A DNA stretch of 64,000 nt. It comes from Haliovirga abyssi (GTDB taxonomy: Bacteria; Fusobacteriota; Fusobacteriia; Fusobacteriales; Haliovirgaceae). Positions 56,895 through 64,000 of the stretch are shown here, piece by piece; position 1 is the first letter of the stretch; each line of letters opens with the position of its first letter. The position numbers were made by a program, and so were the translations under genes. The notes under the pieces are model-generated. The model did not search any database. It worked only from the letters and a program-made list of their open reading frames with translations, and was not told the DNA's origin. The DNA lies in the NCBI RefSeq assembly GCF_030295325.1, contig NZ_AP027059.1, forward strand, positions 1,856,637 to 1,920,636. The letters run 5' to 3'.

Positions 56895-57905
56895 TTAAAT
56901 ATTTGATAAATTTTCCCCATATCTTAGTCCATTTCTCAATCCCTGCATTCTTTTATCAATAACTTCTAATTCTTTTAAAATTTCTTTTTCCTCTTCTGTT
57001 GTTTCTATTATTTTTTCTATACCACCATTGTTTATTACAATTCTTTTATTTCCTAATAAAGCCAACATTGGATCATGAGTTGCCATTAATACAACTTTTT
57101 CTTCGCCAATTAACAGTTCCAGAGCTCTTTTCCTATCAACTCCAGCATTTTCTATTTCATCTATTAAAACTATTGGAGATTTACTCAAAATTGCTGTATC
57201 TGCAATCATTAATGCTCTTGATTGCCCACCGCTTAAATCTGTTATTTGAGTTTCTCTTTCAAATTTTTCTCCAGCTAAATCATTTGCAGAATTTATTATT
57301 TTTTCTATTAATTCTTTTGGATTTTCTACTAATCTGCTTTTGGCATGAAGCTGTAAAAAATCCTCTACACTTAAATCCATTATAAAATTCATATTTTGAG
57401 ACAGTTGTGCCACCAATCTATTACTTGAAGAAAATCTCCATTTTTTATCTGGATTTTTTCCATTTATAAGTATTTTTCTATTTGTAGGTGTATCTCTATC
57501 TGCAACCCATTCTATATCTGCTAATAATCTACTTTTCCCGCTTCCTGTTGGTCCTACTATACATATAATTTCACCTTTTTTTATTTTTAATTCTTCATAT
57601 TTTTCTTCATTTCCAAATTTATTAGTTCCTGCTATTATAGAGATAGAATTAACATCGTCATCTTCTTTTATTCCCAAGAATTCTATCATTTGTTTAATAT
57701 ATTCTTCTATTTTTAATAAAATATCATCTTTTTTTACTCCTAATTCTTCTAATTCTTCATTATCTAATTTATTAATATTTTCTTCTAGTGTAGATTTATA
57801 ATCTAAATTTTCAAAATTATTAGTTTCAAAATAGTTACTCATAAATGAATATTTTTTTAATAATTCATCTATTTTCATCTTTTTTATCTTATCAAATTTA
57901 ATCAT
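56895..57905 (-). CDS. Soluble ABC-type ATPase of the same module
   Basis: 336 residues. An N-terminal helical segment (KIDELLKKYSFMSNYFETNNFENL) resembles a DUF1858-like small domain; then an ABC ATPase with Walker A GPTGSGKSRLL, signature LSGGQSRALMIAD and Walker B SPIVLIDEIENAG. No membrane segments, and no permease gene is in the cluster. ATGA overlap with the GTPase gene. Confidence 0.7.
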   Translation of the reverse strand: MIKFDKIKKMKIDELLKKYSFMSNYFETNNFENLDYKSTLEENINKLDNEELEELGVKKDDILLKIEEYIKQMIEFLGIKEDDDVNSISIIAGTNKFGNEEKYEELKIKKGEIICIVGPTGSGKSRLLADIEWVADRDTPTNRKILINGKNPDKKWRFSSSNRLVAQLSQNMNFIMDLSVEDFLQLHAKSRLVENPKELIEKIINSANDLAGEKFERETQITDLSGGQSRALMIADTAILSKSPIVLIDEIENAGVDRKRALELLIGEEKVVLMATHDPMLALLGNKRIVINNGGIEKIIETTEEEKEILKELEVIDKRMQGLRNGLRYGENLSNI

Positions 57906-58600
57906 TTCAAATCACCTGCTTCTATTTTTTTTACATTTCCTAATTGATGTTCTGCTCCAATTCTTGTTTCTCCAAGACAATATGAACAAGTAGCTGATGG
58001 CATAGAAAATCTTAATTTCAGCCCTTTTACGCTATCTGTATGTTGGTCATTTTCATATATCAAAGTGCTTAATTCATACGCTCCTTGACCTGTTAATCCA
58101 TTTACATTCATTATTGTAGCTCTTGGATTTACCATTGCTACTCCAGAAGAAAAAACTTCTCTTTCTGCTTGTGATACTATATCCCCTTTTGTTATTACTA
58201 CTATATCTGCCATTGTAAGCATAGGCCCTATTTTTTTTGGCGTATTTACTCCACTCAAATTATCTATGACACATACTGCTTTTACATCTTTAATATAAGG
58301 CGAACATCTATTACATAATCCCGCACTTTCTGTTATTAATACATCTAAGCTATTTTTTACTCCCCATTCTACTACTTCTTCAATATTGCTTACAAAATAA
58401 TGATCAGGACATAATGAACCAGATAATCCTTTTAATACTGGTATCCCTAATTTTTTATAAATCAAATCATCATCTGTATATAAACAATCAAATTTTGCAA
58501 CTCCTACATTTAATTTTCTATCTTTAAACGATTTTATTAATTTTGTTATTATTGCAGTTTTCCCCGATGAAGGAGGCCCTGATATAGTTATTAAATTCAT
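57902..58600 (-). CDS. G3E-type GTPase (HypB/UreG-like)
   Basis: 232 residues. P-loop GPPSSGKTAIITKL, then VLITESAGLCNRCSP and VVITKGDIV: the G-motifs of the SIMIBI/G3E GTPases that insert metals (HypB, UreG, CobW). Two Cys clusters (CNRC, CSYC near the end) could hold a metal. Start at ATG 58600, 8 nt after GGAG. No hydrogenase, urease or cobalamin genes are in the window. Confidence 0.75.
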   Translation of the reverse strand: MNLITISGPPSSGKTAIITKLIKSFKDRKLNVGVAKFDCLYTDDDLIYKKLGIPVLKGLSGSLCPDHYFVSNIEEVVEWGVKNSLDVLITESAGLCNRCSPYIKDVKAVCVIDNLSGVNTPKKIGPMLTMADIVVITKGDIVSQAEREVFSSGVAMVNPRATIMNVNGLTGQGAYELSTLIYENDQHTDSVKGLKLRFSMPSATCSYCLGETRIGAEHQLGNVKKIEAGDLK

Positions 58601-58635
58601 ATTTATCACTCCTAATTTTTAGTTTTACTTATTCA

Positions 58636-58677
58636 AAGAACGTTTAAAAAATAAGATTATTTTTAAGACATTCCTAA
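58636..58677. repeat. Family A repeat, short copy at a gene end
   Basis: 42-bp hairpin, AAGAACGTTTAAAAAATAA and TTATTTTTAAGACATTCC, which supplies the last codons of the gene at 58663-59883. Confidence 0.7.
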
Positions 58678-59883
58678 ATTTACCTTTTTAAATTCTATTT
58701 CACATTTTTTTAAAAGTTCCCCAATATTATTTTCAGCTATATAATCCCAACCTATCCACATATATTTTTTATCTTCTGTACCATTTTTTACATCTGGATT
58801 TATACTTGGGAATAATCCTTGATGAGATAAAACTTCTCCTACCTCTTTTGAGCTGAAAAATTCAGCAATTTCTTTTAATTCATCCTCTTTTTTAGCTTTT
58901 GTAAGCATAAATATTGGGCTTATAATTGCTCCATCACTTGGCCATACATATTTCATAGGACTTCTTTCATTAATTGTTTTAGTAAAAAAATATGGCATTA
59001 CTGTGATTAATGGTGGCTCAGGCTTCACATAAGATTTTACCATTTGTGCAGGATGTAGACTTTGATGTAAATTTCTAGCGAGTTTTCTCACTCCATCCAT
59101 TCCAAAATTTTTATATACATTTATAAGTATTGCATTAAATAGATCAAAATCGCTTACAGGTAAACTTACGCTATTTGCATAATCTTCACTTAATAAATCT
59201 TCCCAACTTTCAGGAACTTTTTTCCCATTTAACGCCTCTTTATTAATTAAGAATACTGCTGGCACTACTCCAATCATTGAATATTCACCTTTTGGATCTT
59301 TCAAATCAGTAAATTCTTTATTATATTCTTTCAAACCTGTAATATCTTTAAAAACTCCACTTTTTTTATATTGTCCCATTAATTCATCTTCGAAAAACAG
59401 ATCAAAACCTGCTGATATAAATATATCTGATAAATCTTTTTCGCTTCCATTTTTTAAATCCTCTTTTAACCAATCTAACCCCATAGAAGCAGCTTTTAAT
59501 TCATAATTTATACTATTTTTTAATTCAGGTTTATTTGCTATGAATTTTTCAAAAGCATTTAACATTGGAACTCTTACTGGACAAGGTAATAATCCTTGAA
59601 TTTTCAATTTATAATCTTCTAAATCATTTTTTCCTTGCGAATCTACAGCTGTTGTATTTATATTTTTATCAATCACTTCATTTAACAAGTTTTCAAATGT
59701 TGATATATCAATTTTTTTTGTTTTTAATGCCTGTTCAAGTGTAACTAAACTTCCAAAACTTTTTCTTTGACTCTCCTCTTTCAAATTTTCAAAACCATTA
59801 TTCACAAATATATCTATTGTTTCTTTATATTTTTCAGTTATATCATATAAAGTATCAGATATATTAAAATATTTATTATTCAT
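58663..59883 (-). CDS. DUF1858 fused to a binding-protein-like domain, no signal peptide
   Basis: 406 residues. Residues 1-65 are a DUF1858 domain (ITEKYKETIDIFVNNGFENL...); from about residue 100 on it looks like a bacterial solute-binding protein of the iron/thiamine type (LPCPVRVPMLNAFEKF, then VFLINKEALNGKKVPESWEDLLSEDYANSV). No signal peptide, so cytosolic unless the start is wrong. Start at ATG 59883 after GGGGATG. The stop codon lies inside a family A repeat. Confidence 0.7.
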   Translation of the reverse strand: MNNKYFNISDTLYDITEKYKETIDIFVNNGFENLKEESQRKSFGSLVTLEQALKTKKIDISTFENLLNEVIDKNINTTAVDSQGKNDLEDYKLKIQGLLPCPVRVPMLNAFEKFIANKPELKNSINYELKAASMGLDWLKEDLKNGSEKDLSDIFISAGFDLFFEDELMGQYKKSGVFKDITGLKEYNKEFTDLKDPKGEYSMIGVVPAVFLINKEALNGKKVPESWEDLLSEDYANSVSLPVSDFDLFNAILINVYKNFGMDGVRKLARNLHQSLHPAQMVKSYVKPEPPLITVMPYFFTKTINERSPMKYVWPSDGAIISPIFMLTKAKKEDELKEIAEFFSSKEVGEVLSHQGLFPSINPDVKNGTEDKKYMWIGWDYIAENNIGELLKKCEIEFKKVNLGMS

Positions 59884-59940
59884 AACTTCATCCCCTTTCA
59901 TTTTCTTGAACTAAGTATACCATTTCTGTCAAGAATATTT

Positions 59941-59958
59941 CTGTAACAAACGTTACGG
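59941..59958. promoter_or_regulatory. Inverted repeat upstream of the cytosolic module
   Basis: GTAAC-AAAC-GTTAC with matching outer C and G. It lies 58 nt upstream of the first gene of the module and could be a regulator's site. Confidence 0.4.
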
Positions 59959-60049
59959 AATGGAATTAAAATCAAAATTCAAAAAAATATTGTAATTACT
60001 AGGTTCAAAGAGTATTAATTGTTACGATATTATCTTTTAATAAAAAAAA

Positions 60050-60147
60050 CACCCTCTCAGTCACTATCGTGCCAGCTCTCCCAAATGGAGAGCCAAAAAA
60101 AGCCTCTCCTTCCAGGAGAGGTGGCAGCAAAGCTGACGGAGAGGTAT
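60050..60147. repeat. Family C repeat, full copy
   Basis: Starts ACCCTCTCAGTCACTATCG, ends GCTGACGGAGAGG; contains the CCTCTCCT..AGGAGAGG hairpin. Resembles the many GAGAG-rich palindromes of Clostridia and relatives. Partial copy at 50858-50907. Confidence 0.75.
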
Positions 60148-60228
60148 CTTTTATTTAATCTATCTAATTTATAATAAAAAACTTAATTTTAGAAATATAT
60201 TAATACTTATTCTTTTATCTTTTAATCA

Positions 60229-60996
60229 TCAATTGTCATTATCTCTTTTTCTCTCAATAGCTTTTCTAATTCCATCACTATTTGGCAATTTTTTCAAAAC
60301 TTTATCTAATTCTATCTTGTCCTTTTTTAAAAAATATATCTTAGCTAAATTTTGATATAAATCTATTTTTTTATATCCATTTTCTTTCGCTTTCAAATAA
60401 TATATTTTTGCTTTTTCTAATTTATTTTCTAAAAAATATACATTTCCTAATTGATTATATAATAATTCACTTTTTTTATTTTTCTTTACTCCTTCATTTA
60501 AATGTAAAATAGCTTTTCCTAATTTATTTTTTAATATATCTATTCTACTTAATAAATAATAAACTTTTTCATCTTTACAACCTAATTTTAATGCTTTTTT
60601 TAATAATAAATCTGCTTTATCTAAATTATTTATTTCCAACATTATTTCTGCTATATTTATATACCCGTTGTACCATTCTTTATTTTTTTTCATCCCCATT
60701 AAATTTATCTCAACAGCTTTTTTATATTCTTTATTTTCAAAATACAATTTACCTAAATTATTATATGCCCACATATATTTATCATCTATTTTTATAGCAT
60801 TTTTATAAAATATTTCTGCTTTTTTATAATTTCCTATATCTTTATACGCATTTCCTAAATTATAATTAGCTATAATACTTTTCCTATTTTTCAAATATAC
60901 ATCATTCCATATAGTCAAATCATCTTTATAAATATAATTTCTATACCCTGTTACTAAAATTAATAATAATAATATTGCCCATAAATTTTTTTTCAT
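60229..60996 (-). CDS. TPR protein 2 of the TPR/GT-C cassette
   Basis: 255 residues. An N-terminal membrane anchor (NLWAILLLLILVTGY) followed by about five tetratricopeptide repeats (NYNLGNAYKDIGNYKKAEIFYKNAIKID and others). Overlaps the GT-C gene (ATGA). Protein-interaction or substrate-presenting role is inferred. Confidence 0.8.
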   Translation of the reverse strand: MKKNLWAILLLLILVTGYRNYIYKDDLTIWNDVYLKNRKSIIANYNLGNAYKDIGNYKKAEIFYKNAIKIDDKYMWAYNNLGKLYFENKEYKKAVEINLMGMKKNKEWYNGYINIAEIMLEINNLDKADLLLKKALKLGCKDEKVYYLLSRIDILKNKLGKAILHLNEGVKKNKKSELLYNQLGNVYFLENKLEKAKIYYLKAKENGYKKIDLYQNLAKIYFLKKDKIELDKVLKKLPNSDGIRKAIERKRDNDN

Positions 60997-62147
60997 TTTT
61001 TATCTTCCACTTTATTATTAAATTTATCGATTAAATAATATAAAGTTCCCACAAAAGCAAATATAAATCCTACAGAAGGTAAATATACTCTATGTTCATA
61101 AATCACATCTTCTATTGGAATTATTGTAGATGTAGGAATTAAAACAACATAGAACCATAAAATTCCAAAAGCATAAAATTTATTTTTTTTAATATTGTAT
61201 ATAGCAATTAAAATTAATCCTATATGTAAAACAAGAGATAACCAAGTTATTAAATCCATATTTTTTTGTATCTTATAATCATAATCCAAACTTTGTCTTA
61301 TTGGCAAAATCATAAGTCTTAAATATGTTCTCACTACATTCATCTCTGTTCTCAAATAATCTTCTCTTGTCATACTCTTTTTATGTTCTTGTCTTAAATC
61401 AAATGTTTTTATAATTTGCACTTTATCAACTGATACTGCTTTATATACCCTTATCCAAAATGGTATTAATGCTAATGATGATATTAATAAAAACAGTCCA
61501 ATATCTTTTTTTTTCAATTTTTTTATATTACCAAAAATAATTTCATAAATCAATATTATTCCACCTAATGTTACTACAATCTCCTTACATCTCGAACCTA
61601 ATATTATCATTATAGCACTATAAATGACATATTTGATTTTAATTGTATCTCTATATCTCAAATAAAAATAAAAACTTCCTAAAAAAAACATTGAAGCCAT
61701 TGACTCTAGCCTTTGTGTAACATATGTAACTGCTTGTGTAGTTATTGGATGTGCTATAAATATAGCACTTATAAAAAATGAGATTTCATCTTTATATGTT
61801 TTTAATTTCGTTTTTGAAATTATATTTTTTGAAATCAAATAGACAAATAATGCTGAAAAAAAATGTATAATAAAATTTACTATATGATAACCAATTGGAT
61901 TTAATCCACCCAATTTATAATTTATTGCAAATGTAAAGTAAACCAATCTTCTACTACTAAAGCTTTTTCTAAATATATCTAAAAATGCTGACCATAAATT
62001 TTTTATTTCATAATTATATATTATTGAGGAATAATCATCAAAGTGAAAACTCCCCATAAAGCTTGTAGAGTATGCTATTAATCCTATTAAAAATATAACC
62101 GCTAGTGCAATCCACTGCTTTTTATATATTACATCTAATTTTTTCAT
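60993..62147 (-). CDS. Polytopic GT-C-type glycosyltransferase-like protein
   Basis: 384 residues, about ten predicted membrane helices. Motifs SFHFDDY (residues 33-39, with the Asp pair expected of GT-C enzymes), LGGLNPIGYHIVNFIIHF, LPIRQSLDYDYKI and EHRVYLPSVGF mark a bacterial family usually fused or adjacent to TPRs, distantly like TMTC O-mannosyltransferases. Here the TPR parts are separate genes on both sides. Possible lipid-linked sugar donor and protein acceptor. Confidence 0.7.
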   Translation of the reverse strand: MKKLDVIYKKQWIALAVIFLIGLIAYSTSFMGSFHFDDYSSIIYNYEIKNLWSAFLDIFRKSFSSRRLVYFTFAINYKLGGLNPIGYHIVNFIIHFFSALFVYLISKNIISKTKLKTYKDEISFFISAIFIAHPITTQAVTYVTQRLESMASMFFLGSFYFYLRYRDTIKIKYVIYSAIMIILGSRCKEIVVTLGGIILIYEIIFGNIKKLKKKDIGLFLLISSLALIPFWIRVYKAVSVDKVQIIKTFDLRQEHKKSMTREDYLRTEMNVVRTYLRLMILPIRQSLDYDYKIQKNMDLITWLSLVLHIGLILIAIYNIKKNKFYAFGILWFYVVLIPTSTIIPIEDVIYEHRVYLPSVGFIFAFVGTLYYLIDKFNNKVEDKK

Positions 62148-62959
62148 TATTTATTCTCTCCTTTTTTTATTCTATCTTTTATTATGTTTAAACTTCTTAA
62201 TACAGTTTTAGATTTTGACATTTCGTAGCCTTTTGTTAATATTTTTATAGCTTTTTCTTTTTCTCCTATTCTATAATAAAGTATTCCTAGGTTATTATAT
62301 GCTTTCCCATCATTTGGCTTTATATCTATTCCTCTTTTTAATAAAGGTTCAGCTTTTTCATATTCTTTATTTAATGAATATGCTACTCCTAAATTTGTAA
62401 GTACATTATAATCATTTTGATTTAATTCATATGCTTTCAAATTATATTTCAAAGCTTTTTCAGGATTTTTTAATTCAATGTAATTTTTACCTAATCTTAA
62501 TAATACTTTAAAATTATTTTTATCTTCATTTTTTCCTTTATCCATTATTTGCTCTAAAAAAAACGTTTCTTTTTCTCTATTTTTTAATTCTTTAAATAAA
62601 TCTGCTAATGCCTCATATGCAGGTGAAAAAGAATCATCTTCTTTTACTGCTTTTTTATAATAGTCAAAAGCTATTTTATATTTTTTTTGTTTCACATAAA
62701 TCCTTCCTATTGTTACATAAGTATGTGGATATCTCGGATCTATTTTTATAGCTTTTTCTAAATATTTTATTGCATTATCATAATCTTTTTCTTTATAATA
62801 ATTTACTCCTAAATTTATCCATCCTCTTGCTTTTTTAGGCGTTTTTTTAGCTATATCCATATTTAGAGTTACTCCAGTTAGCCAAGTCATATTTCTAAAT
62901 AATGTAACAATAGTTAGCATAATTAATATTGCTATTAATAACCTATTTAATAATTTCAA
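62147..62959 (-). CDS. TPR protein 1 of the TPR/GT-C cassette
   Basis: 270 residues: an N-terminal membrane helix (about 1-22), then six or seven tetratricopeptide repeats (ARGWINLGVNYYKEKDYDNAIKYLEKAI and others). The start is taken as TTG at 62959, 8 nt after GAGG; the GTG at 62968 lies inside that site. Its stop overlaps the GT-C start by one base. Confidence 0.78.
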   Translation of the reverse strand: MKLLNRLLIAILIMLTIVTLFRNMTWLTGVTLNMDIAKKTPKKARGWINLGVNYYKEKDYDNAIKYLEKAIKIDPRYPHTYVTIGRIYVKQKKYKIAFDYYKKAVKEDDSFSPAYEALADLFKELKNREKETFFLEQIMDKGKNEDKNNFKVLLRLGKNYIELKNPEKALKYNLKAYELNQNDYNVLTNLGVAYSLNKEYEKAEPLLKRGIDIKPNDGKAYNNLGILYYRIGEKEKAIKILTKGYEMSKSKTVLRSLNIIKDRIKKGENK

Positions 62960-62979
62960 TAAAAGCACCTCTCTTTGTT

Positions 62980-63008
62980 TTGTATTTTGTATTTTTTTAT
63001 GTTATAAT
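62980..63008 (+). promoter_or_regulatory. Promoter of the nucleotidyltransferase gene
   Basis: TTGTAT, 17 nt, TATAAT, in the divergent region between the TPR cassette and the gene starting at 63062. Confidence 0.6.
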
Positions 63009-63061
63009 TTTAATACAATTGAATTGCTACCCTCAATATTAAATTTTAAAAGGAGCTAATT

Positions 63062-64000
63062 ATGTTTTTTTATAATCCACAACCAAAATTAGAAATAAAA
63101 TTACAAGATTTAATTAATAAATTTATTCTTGAAATAAAATCTAATAAAAATCTATCTAAATATATCAAAATATTTGGTATTACAGGTCCTGCTGCTAGAA
63201 GTCAGGCCGTATATCCATATAGTGATATTGATTTTTATGCCATTACAAATTTTATCTCTTCTAAATATGAAAAAATATTAAGAAATATTTTCAACAATAT
63301 CTTTATCAATTTAGACATTGAATGTTCTTTACTTTTAGTTGCGCCTTCAATATATTATCGACCAGATTTAATGTTTTTTGAGTTTAATAATTCTGGAATA
63401 GTTTATTTAGGAGAAAAACAAAATAAACTTTCATTAGATAAAATACCTAATTGGGAAATTTTTAGACTTCTAACTTTTAGAAGCAATCCTTTTTTTTCTA
63501 CTTTTTCTTTATCAAACAATAAATTGATAATTAAAGATATTGAAAAATTTTATTATTATTATTCAAAATTAATATTAGGTATTAGTGAAGCATTTCTTAT
63601 ACTAAAGAACAAATACAGTGCTGATAATTTTGAAAGGCAAAAAGATATTAAGAGTTTAGAGATAAGTTTACAATTAAAAAATGAGATAGAAAAAGCATTT
63701 TTATTTAGATATAAAAATTATAACTATACAGAAACTCCTGAAAAACTTTTTGAAAATGCTATAACTTTTTTAAAAATTGTTTGGGATAAATTAATAATCG
63801 AATATTTTAAAACAGATAAAAAAACTGCATTAAACAAACTAAAAAAAATTAATGCACCTTTCCCTGCTATTTTATATACAAGATTATTTTTTATGATAAA
63901 TTATTACAAATATAATAATAAAATTATATTTTCTATAAGAGAACCATTTATAGATGAGATATTTTCTACTTTAGAATTTTTAGAAAATCCAAGTGAAAAT
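63062..64000 (+). CDS. Nucleotidyltransferase-fold protein, C-terminus cut by window edge
   Basis: 313 codons are open to the window end. GITGPAARSQAVYPYSDIDFYAIT (about residues 42-65) is the Gly-Ser/Arg...Asp-x-Asp signature of the polymerase-beta/MNT nucleotidyltransferase superfamily. The downstream part is helical. Aminoglycoside nucleotidyltransferases, GlnD-like or toxin-linked forms share the motif, so the substrate is open. AAAAGGAGCT precedes the ATG. Confidence 0.7.
   Translation, partial: MFFYNPQPKLEIKLQDLINKFILEIKSNKNLSKYIKIFGITGPAARSQAVYPYSDIDFYAITNFISSKYEKILRNIFNNIFINLDIECSLLLVAPSIYYRPDLMFFEFNNSGIVYLGEKQNKLSLDKIPNWEIFRLLTFRSNPFFSTFSLSNNKLIIKDIEKFYYYYSKLILGISEAFLILKNKYSADNFERQKDIKSLEISLQLKNEIEKAFLFRYKNYNYTETPEKLFENAITFLKIVWDKLIIEYFKTDKKTALNKLKKINAPFPAILYTRLFFMINYYKYNNKIIFSIREPFIDEIFSTLEFLENPSEN

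Noticed and set aside
1-64000. tRNA or rRNA genes
   Set aside because: No cloverleaf-like or conserved rRNA segment was noticed on either strand; a dedicated scan would be decisive.

Overview
The window is strongly AT-rich, gene-dense and almost entirely transcribed from the minus strand. Lipoproteins with classic lipoboxes, a lytic transglycosylase, a predicted outer-membrane beta-barrel and a LolD/FtsX-like exporter point to a diderm (Gram-negative envelope) bacterium. The order of the flagellar genes (comFC, yvyF, flgM, flgN, flgK, flgL, yviE, fliW, csrA, flagellin) is that of Bacillus and Clostridia. My best guess is a flagellated, AT-rich anaerobic diderm, perhaps a motile member of the Fusobacteriota. 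No rRNA or marker gene in the window settles this.

Layout. 1-2.0 kb: envelope genes (MltC-like transglycosylase, LPP20-type lipoprotein). 2.0-10 kb: accessory region with an IS200 element, an N-terminally deleted IS21, a lipoprotein built of seven PKD and seven propeller repeats, and a decayed IS110. 10-17.3 kb: LRR lipoprotein, secA, a NIF3-family protein, manC. 17.3-26.8 kb: a chemoreceptor, then a LacI-controlled sugar ABC operon (lacI-malK-malF-malG-lipoprotein-malE) with a near-consensus promoter and a perfect palindromic operator. 26.9-44.8 kb: a long late-flagellar cluster reading rnhB, fliK-like, flhB-C-like, HD-GYP, yraN, zinc ribbon, comFC, yvyF, flgM, flgN, flgK, flgL, yviE, fliW, csrA, four flagellins, flaG, fliD and a 203-residue unknown. 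45-50 kb: rluD, nfo, a GAF/HD-GYP membrane sensor, a MIF-like protein. 50-55.7 kb: a TetR-controlled envelope operon (beta-barrel, LolD-like ATPase, two FtsX-type permeases, LolA-like protein). 55.8-60 kb: an amino-acid-type binding protein, then a four-gene cytosolic module (DUF1858/binding-protein fusion, G3E GTPase, soluble ABC ATPase, Cys-rich protein). 60.2-64 kb: a TPR / GT-C / TPR cassette and the start of a nucleotidyltransferase gene.

The most striking feature is regulatory. All four flagellin genes have, about 30 nt upstream of the start codon, a small hairpin with an RGGA tetraloop and a stem that changes in a compensatory way, which is the classic CsrA site, plus a second GGA in the Shine-Dalgarno. 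Three of the four leaders also carry, 130-145 nt upstream, a strand perfectly complementary to their own Shine-Dalgarno. csrA and its antagonist fliW lie just upstream. The fourth flagellin instead has an intrinsic-terminator-like hairpin in its leader and a GGA-hairpin-rich non-coding region upstream.

Short interspersed repeats are abundant. Family A is MITE-like, about 100 bp, flanked by TA, with one copy nested in another and two copies supplying the stop codons of genes. Family B is about 135 bp. Two further palindromic families (C and D) also occur.
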